In this document: piece by piece, positions 32,483-39,735 of the stretch | Layout of the letters: each line of letters begins with the position of its first letter | How positions within the stretch are numbered: the first letter of the stretch is position 1 | Program-made: the position numbers and the translations under genes | From: an uncultured Sutterella sp. | GTDB taxonomy: Bacteria; Pseudomonadota; Gammaproteobacteria; Burkholderiales; Burkholderiaceae_F | Reading direction: 5' to 3' | NCBI GenBank assembly: GCA_949282745.1 | Contig: CASDQM010000012.1 | Coordinates: 1-40,528 of the forward strand | DNA length: 40,528 nucleotides | Notes under the pieces: model-generated | The model's input: the letters and a program-made list of their open reading frames with translations, nothing else | Database searches by the model: none | Told to the model about the DNA's origin: nothing

Positions 32483-33710
32483 TCAGCGGACCGCTCCTTC
32501 TCCCGACACTTCCGCCAATTGTTGCCAGGCAAGCTTCACGGCCTTGCGTCTTTCCCGCCCCTCGTGCCAGAAGCGAAGGCTGACGAGCAATGCAAGGAAG
32601 AGCAGATAGAAGAGAAACTGTCCGATCGCCCCGAGCATCCCCGAAAACTCAATCCCGCGAAGCCCGATGTCCCGCCAGAAGGCAAAGACGTGCACAAGCG
32701 GAATGCCTTCCGAAATCGTCCTTACCCAGGGGTGCGCAAAACCGATCGCCATCGTGGCGCCCCCGAGAATGAAGCCCGGCGGCACAAGCCAGATCATGAA
32801 GCTCGCTCCTGCGCCCGGATTCGTGCAGCGCCAGGAAAGAAGCATCGCGACGAGGCCGTTGGCGACGCCCGTCATGAAAAAGAGCGCGAGAAAGAGGAAG
32901 GGATTTCCGAGAAAGCGCAGCTGTCCGAGATTCACGAGTACGACCAGGGCCGCTCCCACCGCCGCCGTCATGACGAGCGCGTAGGGAACCGTTCGCACCA
33001 TGAGGGCCGCGGCCGACCCCGAGAGGACGTCCGTCTCCCAGACGTGCGAAACGCGAAGCCGCCCCACGAGCATGAGGCAGGTCATGCCCTGGTACATCAT
33101 CGAGAAGAAGAAAAGAAAGTTCACGACCGTTCCGGTCGCGGCCTGGCCCGTGGGGTTCGTCAGATAGCGAAAGACGGCGCGAAGGGGCGACATCGCGGCG
33201 GCGGTTTCGTTCTCGTTTTTGCCGAGCGACGAGACACCGCCCGCTCTCGAGACCGCGGCCTCGGCCTCGACGGTCGCGATCACTTCGTTTATGACGTTGT
33301 AGAGTTCGCCGTTTTGCGCCGTGTTGCTGTCGTCCGCAAAGAACCCGACGTTCACGGTCTTGTCGCCGCGAAGGACGGACTCTTCGAGTCCGTGGGGGGA
33401 GAAAAACCACGCCCTGCACGGCGTCGCCCCGCGTCAAGGTCCGGGGATTCGCGGGGGAATGCCGGACCTCGCGCACGCTCATGTAGGGCGAGGCGTTGAG
33501 CTTCTCGATGAAGGCCGTGGAGTATCGGCTCGCGTCGAGGTCGATTACGGAGACGGGGGCCTCAAAGACGATGTCGTGCGAAAAAAAGATCGAAAAGACG
33601 AAGGACACGACCGTAGCGACGAGCACCGCGAGCTTGTAGTACGGGACGAAGCGCCCCGAAAACATCGCGGCCCATTCGTCAAAGAAGCTCTCCCGCAGAC
33701 CCTTACTCAT
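32483..33710 (-). pseudogene. ABC-2 type export permease interrupted by a frameshift in a six-base run
   Basis: Two minus-strand frames together encode one ABC-2 membrane permease. The first covers about 105 codons from the ATG at 33710, with a membrane helix (YYKLAVLVATVVSFVFSIFF) and the periplasmic start VSVIDLDASRYSTAFIEKL. It loses frame at the C6 run (G6 at 33394-33399 on the plus strand). With one C fewer it continues as FLPHGLEESVLRGDKTVNVG into the second frame, which has five C-terminal membrane helices and runs to 32483. The corrected length is 408 residues, normal for the family. The start overlaps the last codons of the HlyD-like gene. A slipped base may mean phase variation, a recent mutation or a base-calling error. 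No ATPase gene is adjacent. Confidence 0.8.
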
Positions 33711-34842
33711 TTTGCACCTCGACCGTCATCCCCGTGAGCAACCCCTCCACGTCCGCGGGGACGTCGATGCGTACGCGAAAGAGCGTGAGGTCCGCCTGCC
33801 CGCGCTCCCGCACCATTCGGAGTTCCGCAAATTCGGGCGCCGCCTCGCAAAAGCGCACGGTCCCAGAGAAGTCCCGCCCGATCGCAGGGGCGTGAAGAGA
33901 GACTTCGGCGCCCGGGGCGTAGCGGCCCGCGTCGGTTTCACTCACGTAGATCTCCACGTAGCGGCGGTCCGTTTCGAGAAGCGCCACGGGAACGCCCGCC
34001 CCAACGATTTCGCCCTCTTCGAAGAGGAGTTCCAGGATCTTGCCCGACTGCGGGGCTTCGAGCGTGAGGCGGTCGCGGTCGACCTTGAGGTCGTCGAGTT
34101 TCAGGAGAGCCGCTTCGCGCAGGGCACGGAGGTTCTGCAGCGTGTTGCGAAGATTCGCCGCGTTGAAGCGGGCGTTTTCAACGGTCGAGAGCCGCATGCC
34201 TTCGGCGCTTCCGGTCTTTCTGAGTTTCGCGAGAGCCTTCTCGTCCGCTCCGACGGCGAGCGCCCGCACCGAGCGTTCCGCCCCAAGGAGCGCCGCGCGT
34301 TTCGCGTCATAGGCGCTCTTGGCCGCATCGTAGTCCGCTTCCGAGACGGCTCCCGAAGGACGAAGGCGCTTGGCGCGCTCAAAGACGAGCCGCGCGTTTT
34401 CCCAATCCGCCGCCGTCGTGCGGCGCGCGGCCTCGGCCTCTTCGATCCGGCGCCAGGTCACGCGCTCGGTCGTGTCGGCCGTGCGTAGCGTGAGTTCGAT
34501 CGTTCCTTCGAGTTCCGCAATCTGGGCGTCCAACGACCGGATCTGCGCCTCGGCCTCTCGGATCGCGATCTCGACGTCCGTCGGATCGATCGCCATGATG
34601 AGGTCGCCCGCGGCGACACGCTCGCTCTCTTCATGCGGACGAGCAACGATGCGCCCGCCCACGCCCTCAAAGGCCGTCTTCACCTGATGCGCGGTGAGTA
34701 CGCCCGCCTTGAGGCGCTCGGCCTCCGTGATCGCGTCGTTGCGGTTGCCGAGCCATATGAGCCCAGCCGCCACCAGTGCGACGGCCGTGAAGCCGGCCGC
34801 GGTTCGAAGATAGTCTCTCTTTTCCTTGAGGGTGGTCGCCAT
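33703..34842 (-). CDS. HlyD-type membrane fusion protein of an efflux system
   Basis: This 379-residue periplasmic adaptor is anchored by one N-terminal helix (about residues 13-31, AAGFTAVALVAAGLIWLG). It has a lipoyl-like half motif (GGRIVARPHEESERVAAGDL), a long alpha-helical hairpin (about 85-235) and the second lipoyl half with a beta-barrel domain (APQSGKILELLFEEGEIVGAG, about 255-275). It overlaps the ABC-2 permease start by 8 bp, so they form one operon. Its start codon is only 5 bases downstream of a TTAGTCAGCTAA site shared with the neighbouring marR-type gene. This indicates control by that regulator. Export of drugs, dyes or bile-type compounds is a reasonable inference; if the permease frameshift is real, the system is disabled. 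Confidence 0.87.
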   Translation of the reverse strand: MATTLKEKRDYLRTAAGFTAVALVAAGLIWLGNRNDAITEAERLKAGVLTAHQVKTAFEGVGGRIVARPHEESERVAAGDLIMAIDPTDVEIAIREAEAQIRSLDAQIAELEGTIELTLRTADTTERVTWRRIEEAEAARRTTAADWENARLVFERAKRLRPSGAVSEADYDAAKSAYDAKRAALLGAERSVRALAVGADEKALAKLRKTGSAEGMRLSTVENARFNAANLRNTLQNLRALREAALLKLDDLKVDRDRLTLEAPQSGKILELLFEEGEIVGAGVPVALLETDRRYVEIYVSETDAGRYAPGAEVSLHAPAIGRDFSGTVRFCEAAPEFAELRMVRERGQADLTLFRVRIDVPADVEGLLTGMTVEVQNE

Positions 34843-34846
34843 TTCG

Positions 34847-34869
34847 TTAGTCAGCTAAATAATTACTAA
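34847..34869. promoter_or_regulatory. MarR-type operator before the HlyD-like gene
   Basis: TTAGTCAGCTAA (34847-34858) followed by TTACTAA (34863-34869) lies 5-27 bp upstream of the HlyD-like start, in an A/T-rich island. The 12-mer differs by one base from the one upstream of the marR-type gene at 35619-35630. Confidence 0.6.
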
Positions 34870-34937
34870 AAAGAAAGTCGGCGCAGCGGTTTTCCGGCCG
34901 GTGCGCACGACGGAATCTGTCGGGAAATCGGGCGTCT

Positions 34938-35510
34938 TCAGCGGCCCGTCGTTTCGTTCTCCTCGGGCGCGGCCTTGTCGGACGGGGCGGCGGGTACCGA
35001 GAGGTCGCCCAATTCCTCGGCCGCGGGATCGGGGCCGAGAAGCTTCTTGATGAGGCCCACGAGTTGATCGCGTTCTTCAGCGTTCAAGGGCGCGGAGAAT
35101 TCGGCGATGCGCGCGAAGTGGTCGGGAAGAAGCCAGTCGAGAAGCGCCTCCCCCGCCTTCGTGAGACCGACCAGGACCGCGCGGCGGTCTTCGGGGTCGG
35201 CGTGGCGCGCGATGAGGGGCGTCGCTTCCGCGAGCATGCGCTTCACCATGACCGACACCGTGGCGTCGGAGACGCCCAAGTGCGCGGCGAGCCGTCCCGT
35301 CGAGACGGGGTGACCCGCGTCGCGAAGCGACATCAAAAGGGAAAATTTCCCTTCGGAGAGGCCCGCCTCCTTGTGGAGCCGCGTGTAGACGGAATTGCGG
35401 ATCACCTCCACCGCGCTCATGAGGTGGAGAATCAGGTCCACGCCCGCGACGTCGAGGTCGCTCGGGGCGCGGCCGTTTACGCGCCGAAGCGTCTGGCGCG
35501 ACGGAATCAT
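34938..35510 (-). CDS. MarR family transcription regulator
   Basis: This 190-residue regulator has the MarR winged helix-turn-helix at about residues 45-120: LHKEAGLSEGKFSLLMSLRD, then PVSTGRLAAHLGVSDATVSV and the wing ADPEDRRAVLVGLTKAG. The final 30 residues are an acidic, proline/alanine-rich tail not usual for MarR. I use the ATG at 35510. The open frame reaches a GTG at 35603, but that codon lies inside the likely promoter (TACAAT at 35594-35599). It is upstream of and co-oriented with the efflux genes, and copies of the same 12-bp palindrome precede both transcription units. It therefore probably represses itself and the pump and is released by a pump substrate. Confidence 0.88.
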   Translation of the reverse strand: MIPSRQTLRRVNGRAPSDLDVAGVDLILHLMSAVEVIRNSVYTRLHKEAGLSEGKFSLLMSLRDAGHPVSTGRLAAHLGVSDATVSVMVKRMLAEATPLIARHADPEDRRAVLVGLTKAGEALLDWLLPDHFARIAEFSAPLNAEERDQLVGLIKKLLGPDPAAEELGDLSVPAAPSDKAAPEENETTGR

Positions 35511-35593
35511 GCGTCGTCTGGGGTCCACAGTGCTCTGCTCTCTAAGGACGGCGTCAAGGGGACGCCGCGGGTTGACGGGGAAAACGGAGAGGG

Positions 35594-35630
35594 ATTGTAG
35601 CACGGAAACGACGTTTTGTTAGTCGGCTAA
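35594..35630 (-). promoter_or_regulatory. promoter and operator of the marR-type gene
   Basis: On the minus strand CTAACA (35617-35622), a 17-bp spacer and TACAAT (35594-35599) form a good sigma-70 promoter. TTAGTCGGCTAA (35619-35630) overlaps the -35 box, as expected for autorepression. This placement argues against the GTG at 35603 as start codon. Confidence 0.6.
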
Positions 35631-35826
35631 GATTTGTAGGCTTCCATTTCCCGGCGGGCTTTCGCGCGGGCCGAACGGACGGAAAGGCCGGGCGCGACGC
35701 GCTTGGAAGGAGAGGCTTTGGACGAGACCCCGTTGACGGCCCGCTCCCTCGAAGAATCTGGGCGGCAGTGGAAACGACCGAGAAAACAGGCGAAAATGGC
35801 AACGTCTAGAGCCAAGGAGAAAAAAC

Positions 35827-36189
35827 ATGCAGATCCGACCGCTCCGAAACGAGGCCGATTACCGGCTTGCGCTCAAAGAAATCGAACCCTTTTTTGACAA
35901 TCCGCCGCCCGAGGGCGATCCCGCCCGGGACTTCATGGACGCCATGATCAGCATCATTGAGGCGTACGAGCGCCGTCATTTTCCGCTGCTCGACAACGCC
36001 ACGGCGGTCGACGCTCTGCGCTTCACCATGGAACAGAATGATTTGACTTCGAAAGACCTGGCGCCCTGCATGGGTTCGGTCGAAACGGTGGAGAAAGTGC
36101 TTTCCGGGGAACGCCCGCTTACGCTTTCGATGATTCGGCGTCTGCACAAAGTCTTCGACATTCCGGCGAAATATCTGATCCTAGCCTGA
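35827..36189 (+). CDS. HigA-like antitoxin/regulator without an adjacent toxin
   Basis: This 120-residue protein resembles the COG5499 HigA-type antitoxins. The N-terminal helical region (IRPLRNEADYRLALKEIEPF followed by an acidic stretch) is the family signature, and the C-terminal half is a helix-turn-helix (about 68-118, LTSKDLAPCMGSVETVEKVL, then GERPLTLSMIRRLHKVFDIP). AAGGAG stands 7 bases before the ATG. HigB toxins normally lie directly upstream, but the 200 bp before this gene contain no RelE-like frame. It could be an orphan antitoxin that neutralises the RelE/ParE-type toxin 600 bp downstream, or a solo regulator. Confidence 0.8.
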   Translation: MQIRPLRNEADYRLALKEIEPFFDNPPPEGDPARDFMDAMISIIEAYERRHFPLLDNATAVDALRFTMEQNDLTSKDLAPCMGSVETVEKVLSGERPLTLSMIRRLHKVFDIPAKYLILA

Positions 36190-36194
36190 GAACA

Positions 36195-36217
36195 GCTGCT
36201 GCGCTCGCCCCAGCAGC
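36195..36217 (+). terminator. hairpin after the HigA-like gene
   Basis: GCTGCTG and CAGCAGC form a 7-bp stem around a 9-base loop 5 bp past the stop codon; no T-run follows. Confidence 0.45.
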
Positions 36218-36456
36218 CTCGCGCGCAAAAACTTCCGGCCGTGTCCCTTTGCATTACGGTCGTAATCCTCAGACCCGTGTCTGCCGCTTGGACGTTGCCG
36301 AAGACTGCCCGACGGCCGGGGCAGTTTATGTGTTGTTTTCGGGTCAGTTCCCGTGTCGCCTGACATTGATACGTTCATCGACAGGTCGATTCAGCAAAGC
36401 ATACGCAGACGTATTCACGTCATCAATAGCTAAACGTATGTACCGGCGCAAAGAAA

Positions 36457-36475
36457 AGCCCGCGCGCGGCGGGCT
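36457..36475 (-). terminator. terminator of the toxin-antidote pair
   Basis: On the minus strand AGCCCGC pairs with GCGGGCT across a 5-base loop and is followed by TTTCTTTG. The rest of the 302-bp gap 36190-36491 contains no gene that I can support, but it has three ACGTAT-type motifs (36369-36374, 36410-36415 and 36435-36440) like those upstream of the S24 repressor. Confidence 0.75.
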
Positions 36476-36491
36476 CTCGAGTAGATTGTTT

Positions 36492-36740
36492 TTAAGCGAT
36501 AGCGTGTTTTGCCTCAGTGCAATGTCGTTTCTCGCGTCGACTGATCTCCTTGATTGCACGATAAAACAGTCCGTAGGCAACGACGGCCCCCTTGGCTTCC
36601 GTGACAAACTGGCAAGCTCGTGTGTACACGTACCCGTCGGGGTCGTCGAAGTACGAGTCGACCAAGTAATCGACAATCTCTTCGTCGCTTTCCATGTAGT
36701 CACATGGATTGAAGCGGCTGATTTTGATCTCGTTAGTCAT
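36492..36740 (-). CDS. short antidote of a RelE/ParE-type addiction module
   Basis: The 82-residue protein begins like the addiction-module antidotes that accompany Gp49/HigB-2-like toxins (TIGR02684 type): an ISRFNPCDYMESDEEIVDYL stretch, then a FDDPDGYVYTRACQFV segment. After AKGAVVAYGLF, where the family continues into a helix-turn-helix, the sequence becomes a basic tail (YRAIKEISRREKRH) and stops. No other frame restores the missing helix-turn-helix. It therefore looks truncated or diverged and may still neutralise the toxin without binding DNA. The ATG overlaps the last 8 bases of the toxin gene. Confidence 0.65.
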   Translation of the reverse strand: MTNEIKISRFNPCDYMESDEEIVDYLVDSYFDDPDGYVYTRACQFVTEAKGAVVAYGLFYRAIKEISRREKRHCTEAKHAIA

Positions 36741-37068
36741 TGCTCTGGTTCCTAACTTGATTTGCGAGCCGTTTGGCTTTGTCAATGTCTTGATTTTGCG
36801 AGCTCTTGTCACCACCGACAAGCAGGAGAACGACCTCGCTCCCCTCCATAGTAAAGTAAATGCGGTATCCAGGTCCAACATGAATGCGCAATTCCATTAC
36901 CCCCTCTCCAACACTTTTCGAATCACCGAAGTTACTGACAGCTATTCGTGAGATTCGATTGTTGATTGCGCGCTTGGCCACCTGATCTCTCAAATTTCTC
37001 AGCCATCTGTCGAACTCTTCGGTTTTATTGATGCGAAGGCTTCTTGCGATGAAATTTGTAACTCTCAT
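36733..37068 (-). CDS. RelE/ParE superfamily toxin (Gp49/HigB-2-like)
   Basis: This 111-residue protein matches the phage-derived Gp49-like toxins of type II addiction modules. The order of elements fits: FDRWLRNLRDQVAKRAINNR, then a short strand and SVGEGVMELRIHVGPGYRIY, then FTMEGSEVVLLLVGGDKSSQ with the final helix DIDKAKRLANQV. GYRIYF and the LLVGGDKSSQ strand-turn are hallmarks. Family members are usually mRNA interferases acting at the ribosome. AAGGA stands 8 bases before the ATG at 37068. The toxin gene precedes its antidote, the order typical of this family, and the pair is just downstream of a phage-type repressor, only 12 bp away, in one likely operon. Confidence 0.82.
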   Translation of the reverse strand: MRVTNFIARSLRINKTEEFDRWLRNLRDQVAKRAINNRISRIAVSNFGDSKSVGEGVMELRIHVGPGYRIYFTMEGSEVVLLLVGGDKSSQNQDIDKAKRLANQVRNQSND

Positions 37069-37080
37069 GCAACCGTCCTT

Positions 37081-37800
37081 TTAATGTCGACGTCGATACG
37101 ACCGTCGGTGTTCGACAAGCACACCGACGATCTTGAGTTCGTCGATGCCTGAGTTGTAGGATGGGTAATCGATGTTCAGCGGGACAAGCTCAAAGAGCTC
37201 ATTGCCGCACATGTCATAGCCACGTGGCCGGTATTTCTTGAAGGTCGCTTCCACCTCATCGGTCTTCTTGATGAGGCGCGTTGCAACGACGAAGTCGCCG
37301 GGGCAAGGCACGATGATCGTCGGGTCTATGACGATCACGTCGTTCTCGCAAAAAACCGGCTCCATTGACGACCCTGTCACCTTCAGAGCAAAGCACTCGT
37401 CAGACAAATCTTCGTCGACCCAGATGAAGTCCCCGTTGTCGAAGGTGGTCTGGCGCGCCTGGATCTGTTCGACCCCGGTCAGTGTTCCTACTTGAACGTA
37501 AGACAAAACCGGAATCCTCTTCATGTGGCTACGCACCGTCTCACCATTCGTTGTTTCCGCTGTCGGAGCGTTCACCCCTTGAGGATTGCCTCGTCCACTA
37601 ATCAGCCAGTCCAGCGAAAGAGAGAAGTGTCGGCAAATTAAGACCGCAGCATCGGCTCGGATGGCCGCGCCAACGCCGTTCACCCAGCGATTCACGGAAG
37701 GTTGCTTGACTCCCGCAATCTTGGCGAGAGCCGCCTGCGACAGATTGTATTTCCGCATCACCCACTGGATGCGTTCAGAAAGCGTGTTCATATGCGCCAT
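37081..37800 (-). CDS. phage-type repressor with HTH and S24 peptidase domains
   Basis: This 239-residue protein combines an N-terminal XRE helix-turn-helix (about 8-65, NLSQAALAKIAGVKQPSVNR) with a C-terminal LexA/CI-like S24 domain. The S24 motif is VTGSSMEPVFCENDVIVIDP (about 141-160, Ser145). The lysine of the dyad probably lies in EATFKKY (about 185-190). Such repressors are inactivated by RecA-stimulated self-cleavage, although no clear Ala-Gly site is visible in the linker. The ATG at 37800 or 37791 is the start; neither has a good ribosome site. It is followed by the toxin-antidote pair, 12 bp later, suggesting a stress-responsive addiction module or a prophage remnant. No other phage genes are present. 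Confidence 0.85.
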   Translation of the reverse strand: MAHMNTLSERIQWVMRKYNLSQAALAKIAGVKQPSVNRWVNGVGAAIRADAAVLICRHFSLSLDWLISGRGNPQGVNAPTAETTNGETVRSHMKRIPVLSYVQVGTLTGVEQIQARQTTFDNGDFIWVDEDLSDECFALKVTGSSMEPVFCENDVIVIDPTIIVPCPGDFVVATRLIKKTDEVEATFKKYRPRGYDMCGNELFELVPLNIDYPSYNSGIDELKIVGVLVEHRRSYRRRH

Positions 37801-37806
37801 GACTCG

Positions 37807-37848
37807 ATACGTTTAATGATAACAAATTATATACGTAGTTCTATCATT
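37807..37848. promoter_or_regulatory. operator-like repeats upstream of the S24 repressor
   Basis: An A/T-rich island carries the inverted pair AATGATA (37815-37821) and TATCATT (37842-37848) and direct copies of ATACGT at 37807 and 37831, 24 bp apart. This is typical of an autoregulated phage-type operator. The start codon is immediately adjacent. Confidence 0.5.
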
Positions 37849-38002
37849 TAACCGAATATCCCTAGATTTACGCATTAAAAGCACCGCGAGAAGTCGGCCC
37901 GTCGTTTGGCAAAAACGGCGGGCCGTTTGCCGTGCGGGCGACGGACACCCGGTACGCGGGATTTCCGCCCGCGGAAAACGGGCCCGCTTCGTGTGTGAAA
38001 AA

Positions 38003-38033
38003 CGGGCGGAGCCCCGCAAAGGAACTCCGCCCG
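38003..38033 (-). terminator. terminator of the 38071-39537 flavoprotein gene
   Basis: On the minus strand CGGGCGGAG pairs with CTCCGCCCG across a 13-base loop and is followed by TTTTT. A further hairpin (GGCCCG with CGGGCC, 37896-37924) stands behind it. No gene is visible in 37801-38070. Confidence 0.85.
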
Positions 38034-38070
38034 CTTCTCTTTCGATCGATTTTGTCGAGGCGTCTTCGGC

Positions 38071-39537
38071 TTACTTCTTCAGACCCTTAACGTAGTCGGC
38101 CACGGCGATCCCGAAGACCGCGGCACCCGTGAGCTGCGCACCGCCGACATAGTTGTCGTAGAAGATGCCGCCCGCGGCGTTGCCGATCGCAAAGAGCCCT
38201 TCGATCGGCTGATTTTCGGTGTCGCGCACACGACCGTTCACGTCGATGAGCGGGCCGCCGAAGGTGGCCGTCATGCCGCCCTGGAACGGAACGATGTAGA
38301 AGGGAGCCTTGTCGATCACCGGCGCCTTCGGAAGCGTGTTGGTCGGAACGAGCTTGGCGCGAGCGTCGGCCTTGACGGCGGCGTTGTAGTCGGCCACGGT
38401 CTTGGCGAGCTTCGCGGGATCGAGACCGGCCGCCTTGGCGGCTTCCTCAATGGTGTTCCCCGTGTAGATCGGCGCCTTGGCGCGTTCGTAGGACGCGAAG
38501 TCGGGCTTCAGAATCGGGATTTCGCGTGCCTTCTGGTCACAGACCATGAAGGCCCAGTTGTCGGGCGTCATCGCGGCGACGTCGCGCGACATCTGCACGT
38601 AGGTCTTGCCTTCGTCGATGAAGCGTTCGGCCTGACGGTTCACGCAGATGCCGTTGTTCACGATGTTGAGCGGGTTCGCGCCCGTGGGACCGTGAATCGG
38701 ACCGCAGTGATACTGGTCGACGTTCACGACCTTCGCAAAGAGCGGATCGACGAGGCGGATGTTTTCACCCATGATGATGCGCGAGCCGCGGATCGGCATC
38801 TTGGCGCCGGCCGAGCCGATGTACTGCGTGACGAGCTGCTGATTGGCCGAGAAGCCGCCCGTGGCGAGGACGACGCCGTACTTGGCGTGGACATCGGAGA
38901 GGCCCTTCTTGTCCTTGACGCGAACGCCCGTGACGGCGCCCGTCTTTTCGTCGGTGAGAAGCGCAATGCCCTTCGTGTTGAAGCGCATTTCGACGCCGAG
39001 GCTCTTGGCCTTGGCCATCAGGTCCTTGGCGAGCTGACCGCCGCCCGGCTTCACTTCACCGAGAACGAGGTGGGCGCGGGAGAGCATCGGCCAGACGAGC
39101 TTCGCGGGCTTCGAGAACTTGACGCCGACGTAGTCGGCGAGCCAGCCCATCATGGCGTCGCAGTCTTCGGCGATCTTGCGGGTGAGCGCCTTGTCGCCCT
39201 TCCCCTGCGAGACCTTCATCATGTCTTCGTAGAAGGCGTCGACGCTGTCGGCGTCGTTTACGCCCTTCTGCTGGGCGGTGTGCACGCCGAGCATGAAGCC
39301 CGCGGCGTAGATCGTGTTGCCCGCGGGCATCGACATCTTTTCAATGAGAAGCGGCTTCAACCCGTTCTGCGCGGCGCGTACTGCGCAGACGAGACCGCCG
39401 CAGCCGGCCCCCATGATGATGAGGTCGTACTGCGCGGCCGGGGCCGCGGCGGCGATCGCCGTCTTGGTGGCGGCGGCGACGCCGAGGGCGCCGACGGTCG
39501 CCTGCTTGAAGAAGGAACGACGGGAAGTGGCGTTCAT
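38071..39537 (-). CDS. Tat-exported FAD-binding reductase with altered substrate site
   Basis: This 488-residue protein has a twin-arginine signal (SRRSFFKQ, residues 5-12, hydrophobic region to about 31). The FAD motif is LIIMGAGCGGLVCA (about 39-52), followed by PAGNTIYAAGFMLG in place of the usual glycine/serine loop. At the C-terminus the segment equivalent to GGVHGANRLGGN of fumarate reductases reads GGIFYDNYVGGAQL: the histidine is Phe and the substrate arginine is Tyr. A dicarboxylate is therefore an unlikely substrate, and a neutral or aromatic acceptor is more plausible. No heme motif is present. GGAG stands 8-9 bases before the ATG at 39537. It is transcribed alone with its own terminator, next to a more canonical family member. 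Confidence 0.87.
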   Translation of the reverse strand: MNATSRRSFFKQATVGALGVAAATKTAIAAAAPAAQYDLIIMGAGCGGLVCAVRAAQNGLKPLLIEKMSMPAGNTIYAAGFMLGVHTAQQKGVNDADSVDAFYEDMMKVSQGKGDKALTRKIAEDCDAMMGWLADYVGVKFSKPAKLVWPMLSRAHLVLGEVKPGGGQLAKDLMAKAKSLGVEMRFNTKGIALLTDEKTGAVTGVRVKDKKGLSDVHAKYGVVLATGGFSANQQLVTQYIGSAGAKMPIRGSRIIMGENIRLVDPLFAKVVNVDQYHCGPIHGPTGANPLNIVNNGICVNRQAERFIDEGKTYVQMSRDVAAMTPDNWAFMVCDQKAREIPILKPDFASYERAKAPIYTGNTIEEAAKAAGLDPAKLAKTVADYNAAVKADARAKLVPTNTLPKAPVIDKAPFYIVPFQGGMTATFGGPLIDVNGRVRDTENQPIEGLFAIGNAAGGIFYDNYVGGAQLTGAAVFGIAVADYVKGLKK

Positions 39538-39735
39538 GGTTTTTCTCCTTACATTTTTGCGAAGAGTCTCAAGACGCGGTTCATTCGGTCCGAACCGCCG
39601 TCCGATGACGCCATTTTCCCGCCCGGGAACCGCCCCGCCCACCCCCGAGCGCCTCTTGACAAATTCACAATTTCGTGTTCCATCGCGGCTCACGAACTAC
39701 GGCCGCGCGCCGCACAAAGACCGTAAGCGACGAAG

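Noticed and set aside
35631-35826. HigB-type toxin expected upstream of the HigA-like gene.
   Set aside because: No frame shows RelE/HigB motifs; the stretch is promoter and operator DNA of the marR gene plus unassigned sequence.
36733-37800. Functional prophage around the S24 repressor.
   Set aside because: No integrase, replication, packaging or structural genes are present on either side.
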